The position numbers were made by a program, and so were the translations under genes. From Methylobacterium sp. NEAU K (GTDB lineage: Bacteria; Pseudomonadota; Alphaproteobacteria; Rhizobiales; Beijerinckiaceae), in NCBI RefSeq assembly GCF_030700285.1, contig NZ_JAUYZJ010000003.1, forward strand, positions 124,001 through 188,000: 64,000 nucleotides of DNA. Direction: 5' to 3'. Under the pieces are notes generated by a model. It had not been told where the DNA came from and did not search any database. It worked only from the letters and a program-made list of their open reading frames with translations. Below are positions 18,617 through 29,777 of the stretch, piece by piece. Positions within the stretch are counted from its first letter, which is position 1. Each line of letters starts with the position of its first letter.

Positions 18617-19144
18617 TAATACGTTCCTTTTTTTCAAATTTTTTGCTGCTATATAATGATAATATTGACCATTACTACAGTAATTTTACATAGAAACTGT
18701 ACGTTTTTGTAAAATCCGAACGCGACATCGTTGTCCGACGACGCAGATCGCCTGCCCGTACAGGATAATTCGATCATTCGATACCGATCTGCGCGAGAAA
18801 ACGGCGCTTGATCTACGATCGGTTCGGCAACGACTATCGTTTCGCCGCCGCAGCAGATTCGGGCCGGACCAGGATCGGGCCTCGACGGTGCAAAGGACCT
18901 GCGATGCGGGGCGCATCGCGCCGTGAAGGATCGGTGAGCGCGATCCTCGGATCGGCCATCAGCTGCCGATTCAAAAGTCTCGAAGCGTCACACGGACGCC
19001 CGGGCGCCGCAGGCTCCCCCTTCGCCACATGGATCTGCACGCGAGCAGACCGCGTCCTTGGATGGCACGGCAAGGGGAATCCCGTGCCTTCGAGGCACGA
19101 GATCCGCTGGCGACCTCCGAGGCCGGATCGAAAGCGTCGGACGA
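18617..19144. promoter_or_regulatory. AT-rich leader of the chemoreceptor gene and empty intergenic DNA
   Basis: No convincing gene lies in this 528-base stretch. Positions about 18625-18715 are strikingly AT-rich for this genome (tracts such as tttttttcaaattttttg and tatataatgataatattg), just upstream of the chemoreceptor. They probably hold its promoter, including the ribosome site AAGGA. The remaining 400 bases up to the stop of the CynX-type permease are ordinary GC-rich DNA with nothing recognisable. Confidence 0.5.
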
Positions 19145-20386
19145 TCAGCGCCCGCCGGCCGACCCTGCCGGGCGAAGCGGGGGCGGCGTCGATGCGTCGG
19201 ATCGGAGGTCCGGCTCGGCGGCGCTCACCTTGCGGTCGCGTCCGGCAGCCATACCCACCAGGATCGCGATCACCGCGATGCTCACGAACAGCGCCCCCGC
19301 CAAACCCCATCCCCCCGTCGCCTCGTGGGCGAGGCCGAAAGCCAGCGGGCCGAGGCACGCCCCGGTGTAGCCGATCCCCTGCGCCATGGCCGACAGGCCG
19401 GCGGCGCTCGCCGCGTCCGCCGCACGCAGGACGATCAGCGTCAGCCCGAGCCCGAAACAGCCGCCGATGCCGAAGCCAAGCGCGCAGGCGGCGGGGATGC
19501 GCAGGGAAGCCGCCCCGAACGCCAGCACAAGGAAGGCCGCCGCCGTGAGCCCCGGGATCGCGACGATCCAGGCCCGCTGGTCCCGCCTGCGGGCTGCCAG
19601 CATGGCGGTCAGCAACGCTCCGGGCGCCTGGATCAGCGTCACGAGCGAGGCATAGAGGCCGGCGTCCAGGGCTGTGAGACCACGCCCCTGCAGCAGCAGC
19701 GGCAGCCAGCCGAACAGGATGTAGGCCAGGGACGATTGCAGGCCCATGAAGCCCGTGACCCACCACGCGAGAGGGTCGCGGAGCAGCCGCCCGGCGGAGG
19801 GCGCCGCGGTCGGGACCGAACGCCGGGCGAACGGGATCCAGACGAGCGCGGCGGCAAGCGCCGGCAGGGACCAGACCGCCAGCGCCGACGGCCATCCTCC
19901 GCCCAGCGCATGCTCCACCGGGACCGCCGCCCCGGCCCCCGCCGCCGCGCCGAGGCAGAGGGTCATCGTGTAGAGGCCGGTCATCAGGCCGCCACTGCCG
20001 GGAAAGTCGCGTTTCACCAGCGCCGGCAGGAGCACGTTGGCAAGCCCGATCCCGATCGCCGCCAGAGCCGTCCCGGCGAAGAGCGGCACGAGGCCGCCGA
20101 GGCCGCGCACGGTCAGGCCCGCGGCCAGGATCGTGGAGCCGGCGAGCACCGACAGATCTGGCCCGATCCGGCGGATCATCGGCGCAGCCAGCGCACAAGC
20201 CACGCCCAAGCACAGGACCGGCAGGGTCGTGAGGATGGCGGCACCGCCTGCGCTGAGGCCGGTACTGTCCCGGATCGTCGCCAGAAGTGGTCCGATCGTG
20301 CTGAGCGCCGGGCGCAGATTGAAGGCGACCAGCATCAGCGCGAGGCCGACCAGATGGCGCCGCGAGTCCGCGGGCTCCGGGCTCAC
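19145..20386 (-). CDS. MFS transporter, CynX/NimT type
   Basis: A 413-residue permease with 12 predicted membrane segments. The opening NLRPALSTIGPLLATI followed by GLSAGGAAILTTLPVLCLG is typical of the CynX/NimT branch (cyanate and 2-nitroimidazole transporters). The substrate here is not known, and no cyanase gene is present. The start is a GTG at 20386 forming a GTGA overlap with the lnt stop, so translation is coupled to lnt. The reading frame stays open far upstream into lnt, but that part is antisense-frame noise. The C-terminal 35 residues are polar and poorly conserved. Confidence 0.85.
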   Translation of the reverse strand: MSPEPADSRRHLVGLALMLVAFNLRPALSTIGPLLATIRDSTGLSAGGAAILTTLPVLCLGVACALAAPMIRRIGPDLSVLAGSTILAAGLTVRGLGGLVPLFAGTALAAIGIGLANVLLPALVKRDFPGSGGLMTGLYTMTLCLGAAAGAGAAVPVEHALGGGWPSALAVWSLPALAAALVWIPFARRSVPTAAPSAGRLLRDPLAWWVTGFMGLQSSLAYILFGWLPLLLQGRGLTALDAGLYASLVTLIQAPGALLTAMLAARRRDQRAWIVAIPGLTAAAFLVLAFGAASLRIPAACALGFGIGGCFGLGLTLIVLRAADAASAAGLSAMAQGIGYTGACLGPLAFGLAHEATGGWGLAGALFVSIAVIAILVGMAAGRDRKVSAAEPDLRSDASTPPPLRPAGSAGGR

Positions 20387-22056
20387 GGCCGGCGCCGGGC
20401 GATCGCGGCCCCGCCGAGGCAGGCGGCGAGCATCAGCGCGAAGGCCGCGTCGCCGAACTGCCCATACAGCGTGCCGCCGACGATGCGGGCCGGCAGGTCG
20501 GCGTCGAGCCAGGTCTCCTGGTCGAGAGGCGTGCGCGCGACGATGCGGCCGTGCGGATCGATCACCGCGGAGATTCCCGTGTTGGCGTCGCGGACAAGCG
20601 GCAGCCCCTCCTCGACGGCGCGCAGGCGCGCCTGGGCGAGATGCTGGCGCGGGCCCGGCGTGTCGCCGAACCATGCGTCGTTCGTCACGTTCAGGATGAG
20701 CCCCGGCGGCTGCGGTGTCGGCGGGACATGCCCGGCTGGCAGGATCGCGTGCGGGAAGATCGCCTCGTAACAGATCGTGGCGGCCACGGGCGGCAGGCCC
20801 GGCACCGCCAGGATGCGCTGCGCCGCCAGCGTGCCGGCAGAGAAGCCGCCCGGGATGGCCACGAACTGACGCAGGCCGAGCGCCCGCAACGCGGCGTCGA
20901 GCGGCGCCGGCAGATATTCGCCGAACGGCACGAGGTGGACCTTGTCGTAGGTGTCGGAGATCGTCCCATCCGGGCCAATCACCATGACGGCGTTGAAGTA
21001 GCGCAGGCGCTCGCCGGGCAGCGGCTCCTCGGCGCGGGCTGCACCGGTGATGAGGTGTTGACCCGGCTTGAGCCCGGCCGCGACTTTGGCGACGGCCTCT
21101 GGATCGCGCTGGATCAGGAACGGGAAAGCTGATTCCGGCCAAACGATGTGGGTCGGCTCGGGCTCGCCGACCTCCGGGGGACGCTGACTCAACTCAATGT
21201 AGCGGTCGACGATGTCGGCGCGGTTCTCGGGCCTGAACTTGGCGTCCTGCGGCAGGTTCGGCTGAACGAGGCGCAGCCGGACGCCCGCGACCACCGGATC
21301 GGGCGGACCGAGGCGCGCGGCCCCGTAGAGGGCCATGCCGATGAGAACAATCGCCGCAGCGGCGCTCGGCCCGAACCGGCTGCGGGGGTGGGATCCGGTG
21401 GCCAGCGTCGCGGGCGCGGCGCAGACGAGCACCGCCAGGATGGTGAGGCCGTAGAGGCCGATCGCTGCAGCCCACTGCATCAGCCAAAGGTTCTGGCCGA
21501 ACGCCATGCCCAGCGTATTCCAGGGGAAGCCGGTGAACAGGTGGCCGCGCAGCCACTCTGCGGCGCCGATCCCGAAGGCCAGCGCGGCGATCCGTGCCGG
21601 GCCGCGCAGCCACAGCAGACCCGCCGCGCCGAACCCCGCGCCGTAGAACAGGCCCAGCGCGAAAGGCAGGCCGACGACGCCCAGCGGCAGCGCCCAGAGA
21701 AACTCATCGGCCTCCACCAGGAAGGCCTGCCCGAGCCACCACAGCCCGGCGGTGAGATAGCCGAATCCCCAGGCCCAGCCGATCAGGAAGCAGGGCCAAA
21801 GCCGGCGCAGGGTGCTCCGGCCCGCAGCGGTCCCGTCCATGAGCCAGACCGCCACCGTCAGGGAGACGGCCAGCGCAGGCAGGAAGCCATAGGGCGGCAT
21901 AGCCGAAGCACCGAGCGCGCCCGCGAGCCACGCGAGCCCGAAACGACGCCAGCCGGTCAGACACCCGATAGCCAAGGCGAGGCCGGGCACAGGGCCGCCC
22001 GCGGGCTCGCGCGGGGCGGCGGCGACCCGGGCATACCCATCGCTCAGGACCGTCAC
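20383..22056 (-). CDS. lnt: Apolipoprotein N-acyltransferase
   Basis: Performs the last step of lipoprotein maturation, adding the third acyl chain to the N-terminal cysteine on the periplasmic side of the inner membrane. Six to seven N-terminal membrane helices (about 25-245) lead to a nitrilase-like domain with the catalytic triad Glu308 (WPESAF), Lys372 ([12 protein letters not shown]) and Cys429 (TICYEAIFP). One C-terminal helix anchors the domain. The 557-residue length is slightly above average. The start is a GTG at 22056 with no good ribosome site; a tandem duplication of GCGTGACGGTC lies across it. It belongs to the miaB-phoH-ybeY-corC-lnt run. Confidence 0.95.
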   Translation of the reverse strand: MTVLSDGYARVAAAPREPAGGPVPGLALAIGCLTGWRRFGLAWLAGALGASAMPPYGFLPALAVSLTVAVWLMDGTAAGRSTLRRLWPCFLIGWAWGFGYLTAGLWWLGQAFLVEADEFLWALPLGVVGLPFALGLFYGAGFGAAGLLWLRGPARIAALAFGIGAAEWLRGHLFTGFPWNTLGMAFGQNLWLMQWAAAIGLYGLTILAVLVCAAPATLATGSHPRSRFGPSAAAAIVLIGMALYGAARLGPPDPVVAGVRLRLVQPNLPQDAKFRPENRADIVDRYIELSQRPPEVGEPEPTHIVWPESAFPFLIQRDPEAVAKVAAGLKPGQHLITGAARAEEPLPGERLRYFNAVMVIGPDGTISDTYDKVHLVPFGEYLPAPLDAALRALGLRQFVAIPGGFSAGTLAAQRILAVPGLPPVAATICYEAIFPHAILPAGHVPPTPQPPGLILNVTNDAWFGDTPGPRQHLAQARLRAVEEGLPLVRDANTGISAVIDPHGRIVARTPLDQETWLDADLPARIVGGTLYGQFGDAAFALMLAACLGGAAIARRRP

Positions 22057-22080
22057 GCGAAGACCGTCACGCGGAGAACG

Positions 22081-23217
22081 TCATGGATGCGGCGTCTCGG
22101 CGACCGGTGAGTTGGCGGGCGGCGGGAGGGCGAGCGGCACGACCGCGCCGATCCGCGCGGCGCCCTTGTGGAAGCGCAGCCGCTTCAGCCGCCGCGGATC
22201 GGCATCGAGCACTTCAAACTCCAGGTCGCCCGGCCCGGCAATCAGCTCCCCGCGAGACGGCACCCGACCGGCGAGCGTGACGATCATGCCGCCCAGCGTG
22301 TCGATCTCTTCGGCCATCTCGCCGACAGCCGCCGCGAGATCGACCCCGGTCGCCTCGGAGACCTCGGCCAGGGGCGTGCGGGCGTCGGCCACGAAGACCT
22401 CGTCCTCGCCCTCGACCCGCTGGACCTGCTTGGCCTCGGCGACGTCGTGTTCGTCCTCGATGTCGCCGACCACCACCTCGATCAGATCCTCGATGGAGAT
22501 CAGCCCGTCGGTGCCGCCATACTCGTCGATGACCAGGGCCATGTGGGTGCGGGTCGCCTGCATACGCACGAGCAGGTCGATCGCCGGCATGGAGGGCGGC
22601 ACGAACAGCACCGGCCGCTGGATGCGCGCGGCGGCGAGCGTCGTTGTGAGATCGACCTTGCCCAGGTCGAGGCTCCGCGGGAGACGGACCGGCGCGCGCC
22701 GCGGCCGTGGCGCGACGGCCGGGTCGGCGTCGCCCTCGACGGGGGTAGCAGGCCGGACGGCGGTGCCGTTGCCGGCGCTACGCCGGGTCGGCTCGGCCTT
22801 GGCGGCGATGTGATCGACGAGGTCGCGGATGTGGACCATGCCGCGGGGGTCGTCCAGCGTGTCGCCGTAGACCGGCAGTCGGGAATGGCCGGCCGCGCGG
22901 AACAGCTTGAGCAGGTCGCCAAGGTTCGTGTCATTGGCGACAGCGACGATGTCGGCCCGGGGCACCATGACGTCGTCGACTCGCACCTTGTGCAGGCCGA
23001 GCACGTTCTTGAGCATCAGCCGTTCAAGGGGAGTGAGGCCGCTCTCGCCGGCATCGGGCTCGGCGAGGGCCTCCTCCAGGCCCTCGCGCAGCGAATCGCG
23101 TGGCTTGAGGTGAAGGGCCTGAAGCAGGCGGTCGTACCAGGGATCCCGGGTCTGGGATTCACCCTCGGTGGAACTGGGCGCGGCCTGGGCCGCGCCGCGA
23201 CTTCGATCGTTGCTCAT
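22081..23217 (-). CDS. corC: CBS-domain CorC/TlyC (hemolysin-like) protein
   Basis: A cytoplasmic protein with a pair of CBS domains: the first around [17 protein letters not shown] (about 75-140), the second around [20 protein letters not shown] with the signature [24 protein letters not shown]-terminal CorC_HlyC domain (about 285-360) follows. About 45 residues between the CBS motifs are a low-complexity Pro/Arg insertion. Family members modulate Mg/Co efflux; the hemolysin name is historical. No DUF21 membrane domain is present. It stands between ybeY and lnt, as in most alphaproteobacteria. Confidence 0.92.
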   Translation of the reverse strand: MSNDRSRGAAQAAPSSTEGESQTRDPWYDRLLQALHLKPRDSLREGLEEALAEPDAGESGLTPLERLMLKNVLGLHKVRVDDVMVPRADIVAVANDTNLGDLLKLFRAAGHSRLPVYGDTLDDPRGMVHIRDLVDHIAAKAEPTRRSAGNGTAVRPATPVEGDADPAVAPRPRRAPVRLPRSLDLGKVDLTTTLAAARIQRPVLFVPPSMPAIDLLVRMQATRTHMALVIDEYGGTDGLISIEDLIEVVVGDIEDEHDVAEAKQVQRVEGEDEVFVADARTPLAEVSEATGVDLAAAVGEMAEEIDTLGGMIVTLAGRVPSRGELIAGPGDLEFEVLDADPRRLKRLRFHKGAARIGAVVPLALPPPANSPVAETPHP

Positions 23218-23253
23218 GTCTCTCGGATCTGGGGGCGTTCGGGAGTCGCGGGC

Positions 23254-23736
23254 TCAAGCATAAGGGTCCGGGATGCCGAGGGCCGCGAGGGCCGCGACCT
23301 CGAGCGTTTCCATGGCCTCGGCTTCGGCCTCGCCGGTCTCGTGGTCCTGACCGAGACAATGCAGGGTGCCATGGACGAGAAGGTGGGCGAGGTGATTCTG
23401 GAGCGGCTTCGACTGCTCCGCACTTTCGCGCACCAGGGTCTCGTAGGCAAGGACCACGTCGCCGAGCGGCAGCGCGGCGCCCGCATGCCTCGGCTGCGGA
23501 GCGGCCGGGAAGGAAAGCACGTTGGTGGGCTTGTCCTTGCCGCGCCACGTGCGGTTCAGATCCCGGATGGTGGCGTCGTCGGTGAGGACGATGCTGACCT
23601 CAACGGGCCCATCCGGCAATTCCGGGGCGATGGCGAGCCCGGCCTCCACGGCGCGCCGGACGAGGGATTCAAGAGCGGGTACGGCAGCTTCCCAGCGCCC
23701 GTCTTCGATGGCGAGGTCGATCTCGTGGCCGGTCAT
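23254..23736 (-). CDS. ybeY: Endoribonuclease YbeY (rRNA maturation factor)
   Basis: A single-strand-specific metallo-endoribonuclease needed for 16S rRNA 3' processing and 70S quality control. The zinc site H-x3-H-x5-H is intact: His122, His126 and His132 in HGTLHCLGQDH, preceded by the conserved NRTWRGKDKPTNVLSFP stretch with Arg65. I begin at the ATG at 23736 because the family N-terminus (IDLAIEDGRW) follows immediately; an ATG at 23757 and a TTG at 23766 lie in frame upstream. The 160-residue length is normal. It lies 36 bases upstream of corC. Confidence 0.93.
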   Translation of the reverse strand: MTGHEIDLAIEDGRWEAAVPALESLVRRAVEAGLAIAPELPDGPVEVSIVLTDDATIRDLNRTWRGKDKPTNVLSFPAAPQPRHAGAALPLGDVVLAYETLVRESAEQSKPLQNHLAHLLVHGTLHCLGQDHETGEAEAEAMETLEVAALAALGIPDPYA

Positions 23737-24190
23737 CGCACGCCAACCACGCCGCATTCGCTCCAACGTCTGCGGGGCCGGGTGGCCCCTGCCTCAGCGG
23801 GTGTCGGGTCGGGATGCACCCTCGCGGAAGGTGAGCGACGGTTCCCAGGAAAGGGTACCGGTAAAAACCTGCACTGTCGGGCTGCCCCGCTGCCTCGCTT
23901 GTCTGCACGATACCCTATCGCGCAGAGCCCATCGTTTTCACGCATCGGTCCACGCGATACGCGACTCGCTCCCGAGCGGGAGCCGGTTGGGGCGATGGCG
24001 AAGAATCGTCCGGAACGGTCTAACCGCCCTCCGTTCAGGAGAGGGGTTCCGCGCTCGACGTGGCAAACGGATCGAGCGCGGCGCGAACCGGGTCCGGCCA
24101 GCCTGCTGACGATGTGTAGAGCGGCTCGTCGGCATGCGGGGACGGGTGACAGGCGCGTGGCCGTACCGAACACGTTCGCGGCGGACATCT
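23737..24190. other. Long gap between phoH and ybeY with no convincing gene
   Basis: phoH and ybeY are usually adjacent or overlapping in this group; here about 450 bases separate them. An open minus-strand frame (TTG at 24194 overlapping the phoH stop) has no recognisable family and Arg/Pro/Gly-biased noise composition. Positions 23781-23813 carry one copy of a repeat also found at 40741-40775. Confidence 0.5.
23781..23813 (+). repeat. Intergenic repeat type 2, copy 1
   Basis: This begins GGTGGCCCCTGCCTCAGCGG and continues with GTGTCGGGT. It matches, in inverse orientation, the sequence at 40741-40775 (GGTGGCCCCTGCATCGGCAG then GGGTCGGGT) at most positions. Both copies lie between genes. 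Confidence 0.6.
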
Positions 24191-25297
24191 TCAAGCGAGC
24201 GGCCGGCGGCGTGGGTTGGGGTTGCGGTCGGCCTCGCCCTCACCGTGGGCGGCGCGCTCGTACGCGGTGACGATCCGGCGCACGAGGTCGTGGCGGACCA
24301 CGTCCACGTCCTTGAACGTCACGCGCCCGATTCCATCAACCCCATCGAGCACGTTCACCGCCTCCACCAGTCCCGATTTCTGGCCCGGCGGCAGGTCGAT
24401 CTGGCTCGGGTCGCCGGTGATGATCATGCGCGAGCCCTCGCCCAACCGGGTCAGGAACATCTTCATCTGCATCGAGGTCGTGTTCTGCGCCTCGTCGAGC
24501 AGAACCACCGCGTTGGTCAGTGTACGCCCGCGCATGAAAGCGAGCGGCGCGATCTCGATGACGCCGGTCTGCAGGGCACGGTCGACGTGGCGCGCCTCCA
24601 TGAAGTCGTAGAGGGCGTCGTAGATCGGGCGCAGATACGGATCGACCTTCTCACGCATATCGCCGGGCAGGAAGCCGAGGCGCTCGCCAGCCTCCACGGC
24701 CGGGCGAGAGAGGATCAGCCGTTCAGCGTGGCCCTGCTCCAGGAGCGACACGGCATGGCCCACCGCCAGCCAGGTCTTGCCTGTCCCGGCCGGGCCTTCG
24801 GCGAAGACCAACTCGTTGGAGCGCAGCAGCTTGATGTAGGTGTCCTGCGCTTGGTTGCGCGCCCGCACGGCGCCCCGGCGGCGCGTGGCGATCTGCTCGA
24901 AATGCGGCTTGTCAGCCTCGGCCGCGATCGCCTCGGCCGGAAACAGGCTCGCCTGCGCGGTGGATTCGCGGATCGCGCCGTCGACGTCGCCCAGCGTCAG
25001 TGTGCTTCCGCCGGTCCGAACCCGGGCGTAGAGCTTCTGGAACACCCGCCTAGCCTTCTCGGCCGCATCGGCGGAGCCCTTGATGACGAGGTGATTGCCG
25101 AGCGCCGTGGCGGTGACGTCGAGACGCCGCTCGATATGGGCGACGTTCTGGTCGTACTGGCCGAAGACGAGGCTGGCCAGCCGATTGTCATCGAAGGTCA
25201 GCGGAACCTCGACCGTCTCGTCAGATCCGGACGGCAGTGCCGCCGGCCCGCGGCCCAGAAGGGCGCCGCGCACGCCCGCCCCGTCCGAAGCGCTCAA
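24191..25297 (-). CDS. phoH: PhoH-like ATPase
   Basis: A P-loop NTPase of 368 residues: an N-terminal region of about 100 residues (TVEVPLTFDDN...GNHLVIKG, resembling a KH-like fold) and a PhoH ATPase domain with Walker A GPAGTGKT at 168-175, Walker B VVLLDEAQNTT and the GDPSQIDLP motif. It is thought to act in RNA metabolism with YbeY, its usual neighbour. The start is a TTG at 25297, because GAGGA (25305-25309 on the plus strand) stands seven bases before it, 37 bases after the miaB stop. The frame stays open further upstream inside miaB, but without start signals. Confidence 0.94.
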   Translation of the reverse strand: MSASDGAGVRGALLGRGPAALPSGSDETVEVPLTFDDNRLASLVFGQYDQNVAHIERRLDVTATALGNHLVIKGSADAAEKARRVFQKLYARVRTGGSTLTLGDVDGAIRESTAQASLFPAEAIAAEADKPHFEQIATRRRGAVRARNQAQDTYIKLLRSNELVFAEGPAGTGKTWLAVGHAVSLLEQGHAERLILSRPAVEAGERLGFLPGDMREKVDPYLRPIYDALYDFMEARHVDRALQTGVIEIAPLAFMRGRTLTNAVVLLDEAQNTTSMQMKMFLTRLGEGSRMIITGDPSQIDLPPGQKSGLVEAVNVLDGVDGIGRVTFKDVDVVRHDLVRRIVTAYERAAHGEGEADRNPNPRRRPLA

Positions 25298-25304
25298 GTC
25301 GCGA

Positions 25305-25309
25305 TCCTC
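25305..25309 (-). promoter_or_regulatory. Ribosome binding site deciding the TTG start of phoH
   Basis: GAGGA on the minus strand, seven bases from the TTG at 25297. No ATG or GTG with comparable spacing exists in this frame. Confidence 0.6.
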
Positions 25310-25334
25310 GCCACCATGTCCAACGCCCCCGTCC

Positions 25335-26693
25335 TCACGCCGCCACCGCCTCAGAGACCATTTGCCCGAACAGGCTGTTGGTCCCGGCCTCGACGATCCG
25401 CACCGGCACGATCGTCCCAATATGATGGGGGTCGGCGTCGAACTGCACCGCGAGCAGGTGCGGCGTCTTGCCCGCGACCTGGCCCGGATGCCGTCCGGTC
25501 TTCTCCACCAGCACCTCAAAGACCCGGCCTTCCGCGGCCCGCTGATAGGCGTGGCGCTGCGCATCGAGGAGCGACTGCAACTCGGCCAGCCGCGCCGCCA
25601 TCACGGCCTCTGGGACAGCGTCCTCGCGCTCGGCCGCGGGGGTGCCGGGGCGGGGGCTGTACTTGAACGAGAAGGCGCTCTCAAACCCGACCTCGCGCAC
25701 CAGCCTCAGGGTGTCGGCGAAATCGGCATCGGTCTCGCCCGGAAAGCCGACGATGAAATCGGAGGAGAGGGCGATGTCGGGCCGCGCCGCGCGCACCCGG
25801 TCGATCAGGCGCCGATACTGGTCGCCGGTGTGCTTCCGGTTCATGGCGGACAGGATCCTGTCCGAGCCCGACTGAACCGGCAGGTGCAGGTACGGCATCA
25901 GGGCCGGCACTTCCGCGTGGGCGCGGACCAGCGCGTCATCGAAATCGTTGGGATGGCTCGTGGTGTAGCGGATCCGCGCGAGGCCGGGGATCTTCGCCAC
26001 CGCCCGGACGAGTTCCGCGAGGCCGACCGGGGCGGCGTCGGCACCCGCGCCGTGATAGGCGTTGACGTTCTGGCCGATGAGCGTGACCTCGCGGACGCCG
26101 CCATCGGCGAGCCTCTCGGCCTCCGCCAGAACCGCCGCGACGGGGCGCGAGACCTCGGCGCCGCGGGTATAGGGCACCACGCAGAAGGCGCAGAACTTGT
26201 CGCAGCCTTCCTGCACGGTGAGGAAGGCCGAGGGCCCCGGGGTACGGCGCCGGGGCAGGTGGTCGAACTTGTCCTCGACCGGGAAGTCCGTATCGACCAC
26301 GCGGCGCTCGCGGGAGCGGGCCAGAAGGTCCGGCAGGCGGTGGTAGCTCTGCGGCCCGACCACCACGTCGACGGCGGGCTGCCGGGCTTGGATCTCGGCG
26401 CCCTCGGCCTGGGCGACGCAACCGGCCACGACGATGCGCGTGTCGAGGCCGCGCGCCTGCCGCTCGTCCTTGAGCACACGCAAGCGGCCGAGCTCGGAAT
26501 AGACCTTCTCGGCGGCCTTCTCGCGGATGTGGCAGGTGTTGAGGACGACCACGTCGGCCTCCTCCACCGAATCTGTGGCCGCGAACCCTTCAGCGCCCAG
26601 TACGTCGGCCATGCGGGCCGCGTCGTAGGCGTTCATCTGGCAACCGTAGGATTTGACGAAGGCCTTCTTCAACGCGCGCCGTCCCGAAACCAT
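25335..26693 (-). CDS. miaB: tRNA-2-methylthio-N6-dimethylallyladenosine synthase MiaB
   Basis: A radical-SAM methylthiotransferase that modifies i6A37 in tRNAs reading UNN codons. The N-terminal UPF0004 domain supplies Cys18 (SYGCQMN), Cys54 ([10 protein letters not shown]) and Cys92 (AGCVAQAEG) for the auxiliary cluster. The radical-SAM cluster ligands are Cys164, Cys168 and Cys171 (CDKFCAFC). A C-terminal TRAM domain ends the 452-residue protein. The start is the ATG at 26693, with GGAAA seven bases upstream; the longer frame before it is non-conserved. It is the first gene of the miaB-phoH run. Confidence 0.96.
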   Translation of the reverse strand: MVSGRRALKKAFVKSYGCQMNAYDAARMADVLGAEGFAATDSVEEADVVVLNTCHIREKAAEKVYSELGRLRVLKDERQARGLDTRIVVAGCVAQAEGAEIQARQPAVDVVVGPQSYHRLPDLLARSRERRVVDTDFPVEDKFDHLPRRRTPGPSAFLTVQEGCDKFCAFCVVPYTRGAEVSRPVAAVLAEAERLADGGVREVTLIGQNVNAYHGAGADAAPVGLAELVRAVAKIPGLARIRYTTSHPNDFDDALVRAHAEVPALMPYLHLPVQSGSDRILSAMNRKHTGDQYRRLIDRVRAARPDIALSSDFIVGFPGETDADFADTLRLVREVGFESAFSFKYSPRPGTPAAEREDAVPEAVMAARLAELQSLLDAQRHAYQRAAEGRVFEVLVEKTGRHPGQVAGKTPHLLAVQFDADPHHIGTIVPVRIVEAGTNSLFGQMVSEAVAA

Positions 26694-26805
26694 CCGCTTT
26701 CCATCGATCCTGCGCCGATCCTGCGGAAATCGGCCGGCCGGAGGCCTGTAGCACGGATCGCAGGGGCCGTCGCGGCGCCCGGTCAGCCCTGAGGGCAAAC
26801 CCCGG

Positions 26806-26847
26806 AAAAGCCGCAGGACCGCCCGGCGGATGCGGACGGTCCTGCGG
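26806..26847 (-). terminator. Terminator of lctP
   Basis: On the minus strand, CCGCAGGACCG and CGGTCCTGCGG form a perfect 11-bp stem followed by CTTTTCC. A second stem, GGCGGCGGG/CCCGCCGCC at 26860-26880, stands directly after the lctP stop. Confidence 0.75.
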
Positions 26848-26883
26848 TCGATGCGTGGAGGCGGCGGGTTTCCCGCCGCCCTT

Positions 26884-28626
<1,743 letters not shown>

Positions 28627-28632
28627 CGGGCG

Positions 28633-28638
28633 TCCTCC
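28633..28638 (-). promoter_or_regulatory. Ribosome binding site deciding the TTG start of lctP
   Basis: GGAGGA on the minus strand, six bases before the TTG at 28626. It fixes the N-terminus to the family consensus. Confidence 0.75.
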
Positions 28639-28740
28639 CAATACCCCGGCTGTCACGGGGTTTCGGCCTAGCTAGCAGAGAGATACGGGCCGCTCAACGC
28701 GCATGCATCATGTATCCAGGGGCACTTTCTACGGAGTAAC

Positions 28741-28800
28741 CGAGTCGCGCGGGAGAAGCGGCCGTATCCGACCCTAACTGAGTCGCCCGGCAGAAGTCGG
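28741..28800. repeat. Direct repeat upstream of lctP
   Basis: CGAGTCGCGCGGGAGAAGCG (28741-28760) is repeated as GAGTCGCCCGGCAGAAGTCGG (28780-28800) with four mismatches and a one-base shift. The two copies lie 39 bases apart, upstream of the lctP leader, and might be regulator sites. Confidence 0.4.
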
Positions 28801-28903
28801 AGAGGATGGCCCGGTCGGCGAACGTCTGGACGTCATCCGGCATCGCCGCGCAGGCGGCTCAAGACAGGTCGGGCCGCGAAGGCCGGCGGGCGAGCTGGCG
28901 CCG

Positions 28904-29773
28904 TCAGACCGCCGCGATCTCGGGGCTGCCGACGGCAAGACCGGACGGAGCGGGGCGAATGCCGGCCGCCGATGGGGCCAGCGCACGGTCCGTCATGACG
29001 CCCTGCAGGGCGGCGCGGACCTCCGCCTCAGCGGCGGCGGTGGCCAGCTTGCGGTCGGTGTTCGCCTCGAAGGCGATCGGCGGCCCCCAGATCACGTGAA
29101 CGTCGATCGGGCCGCCGTTCACGAAGGCGGCGAGATGCGGCGCCAGCTCCATGTCGCCGTACCAGGCGATCTCGGTGCGCTCGGAGCGCACCACCGGCAG
29201 GCCGTTGCGCCTGGGATAAGCGATGGCGAGCGGCTGGAGGCGCACCCGTCCTGACCCGGATTCGGCCTGCAGGGCAGCCCGCGCCGCGCCGACCAGCGCG
29301 GACCGGAACGGCAGGAGCCGGTTGCCGTCGCCGGTGGTCCCTTCCGCGAACAGCACCACCAGTTCGCCTTCGGCCAGCCTGTGACCCATCGCGGCACTGA
29401 CGGCGGCGGTCGCTCCGCGCCTCTGCCGGTCGATGTAGATCGTGCGCTGTAGCCCCGCGAGCGCGCCGATCACCGGCCAGCCGGCGATCTCGGATTTCGC
29501 CACGAACGAGAGCGGCCGCAGGGACCCGATGGCCACGATATCGAGCCATGAGACATGGTTGGCGAGCACCAGGGCCGCCTCTCCGGGCTCCGGCGGCGTG
29601 CCGCTCTGCGTCACCCGGACAGAGAAGAGCCGCAAGAACACCCGGTGGAACAGCATCGGCGCCAGGACCGAGCGGCGACGAAGCCGCCGCAAGGCGATCC
29701 AGTGCGGCGGCGCCAGCACCATGAAGGCGAGGGTGAGCGCCGCGAGGCGCCAAGTGAGGCCGAAGCGGCTCAC
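28904..29773 (-). CDS. plsC: 1-acyl-sn-glycerol-3-phosphate acyltransferase family protein (PlsC/OlsA-like)
   Basis: A membrane-bound lysophospholipid-type acyltransferase of 289 residues. An N-terminal hydrophobic segment is followed by the catalytic H-x4-D motif NHVSWLD and the acceptor-binding block FAEGTTGDGNRLLPF. In rhizobia the homologue at this locus, between rimI and miaB, is OlsA, which acylates lyso-ornithine lipid; synteny makes that plausible, but the sequence alone does not separate it from PlsC. The start is a GTG at 29773, four bases after the rimI stop, so the two are probably coupled. The C-terminal 40 residues are variable. Confidence 0.88.
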   Translation of the reverse strand: MSRFGLTWRLAALTLAFMVLAPPHWIALRRLRRRSVLAPMLFHRVFLRLFSVRVTQSGTPPEPGEAALVLANHVSWLDIVAIGSLRPLSFVAKSEIAGWPVIGALAGLQRTIYIDRQRRGATAAVSAAMGHRLAEGELVVLFAEGTTGDGNRLLPFRSALVGAARAALQAESGSGRVRLQPLAIAYPRRNGLPVVRSERTEIAWYGDMELAPHLAAFVNGGPIDVHVIWGPPIAFEANTDRKLATAAAEAEVRAALQGVMTDRALAPSAAGIRPAPSGLAVGSPEIAAV

Positions 29774-29777
29774 GCCG

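Noticed and set aside
19145..21142. One very long minus-strand frame joining the CynX-type permease with part of lnt
   Set aside because: The upstream part is lnt read out of frame. The GTGA overlap at 20383-20386 separates two normal genes.
23733..24194. Possible gene between phoH and ybeY (TTG overlapping the phoH stop)
   Set aside because: No family, no ribosome site, Arg/Pro/Gly-biased composition, and it runs over the ybeY start; treated as empty.
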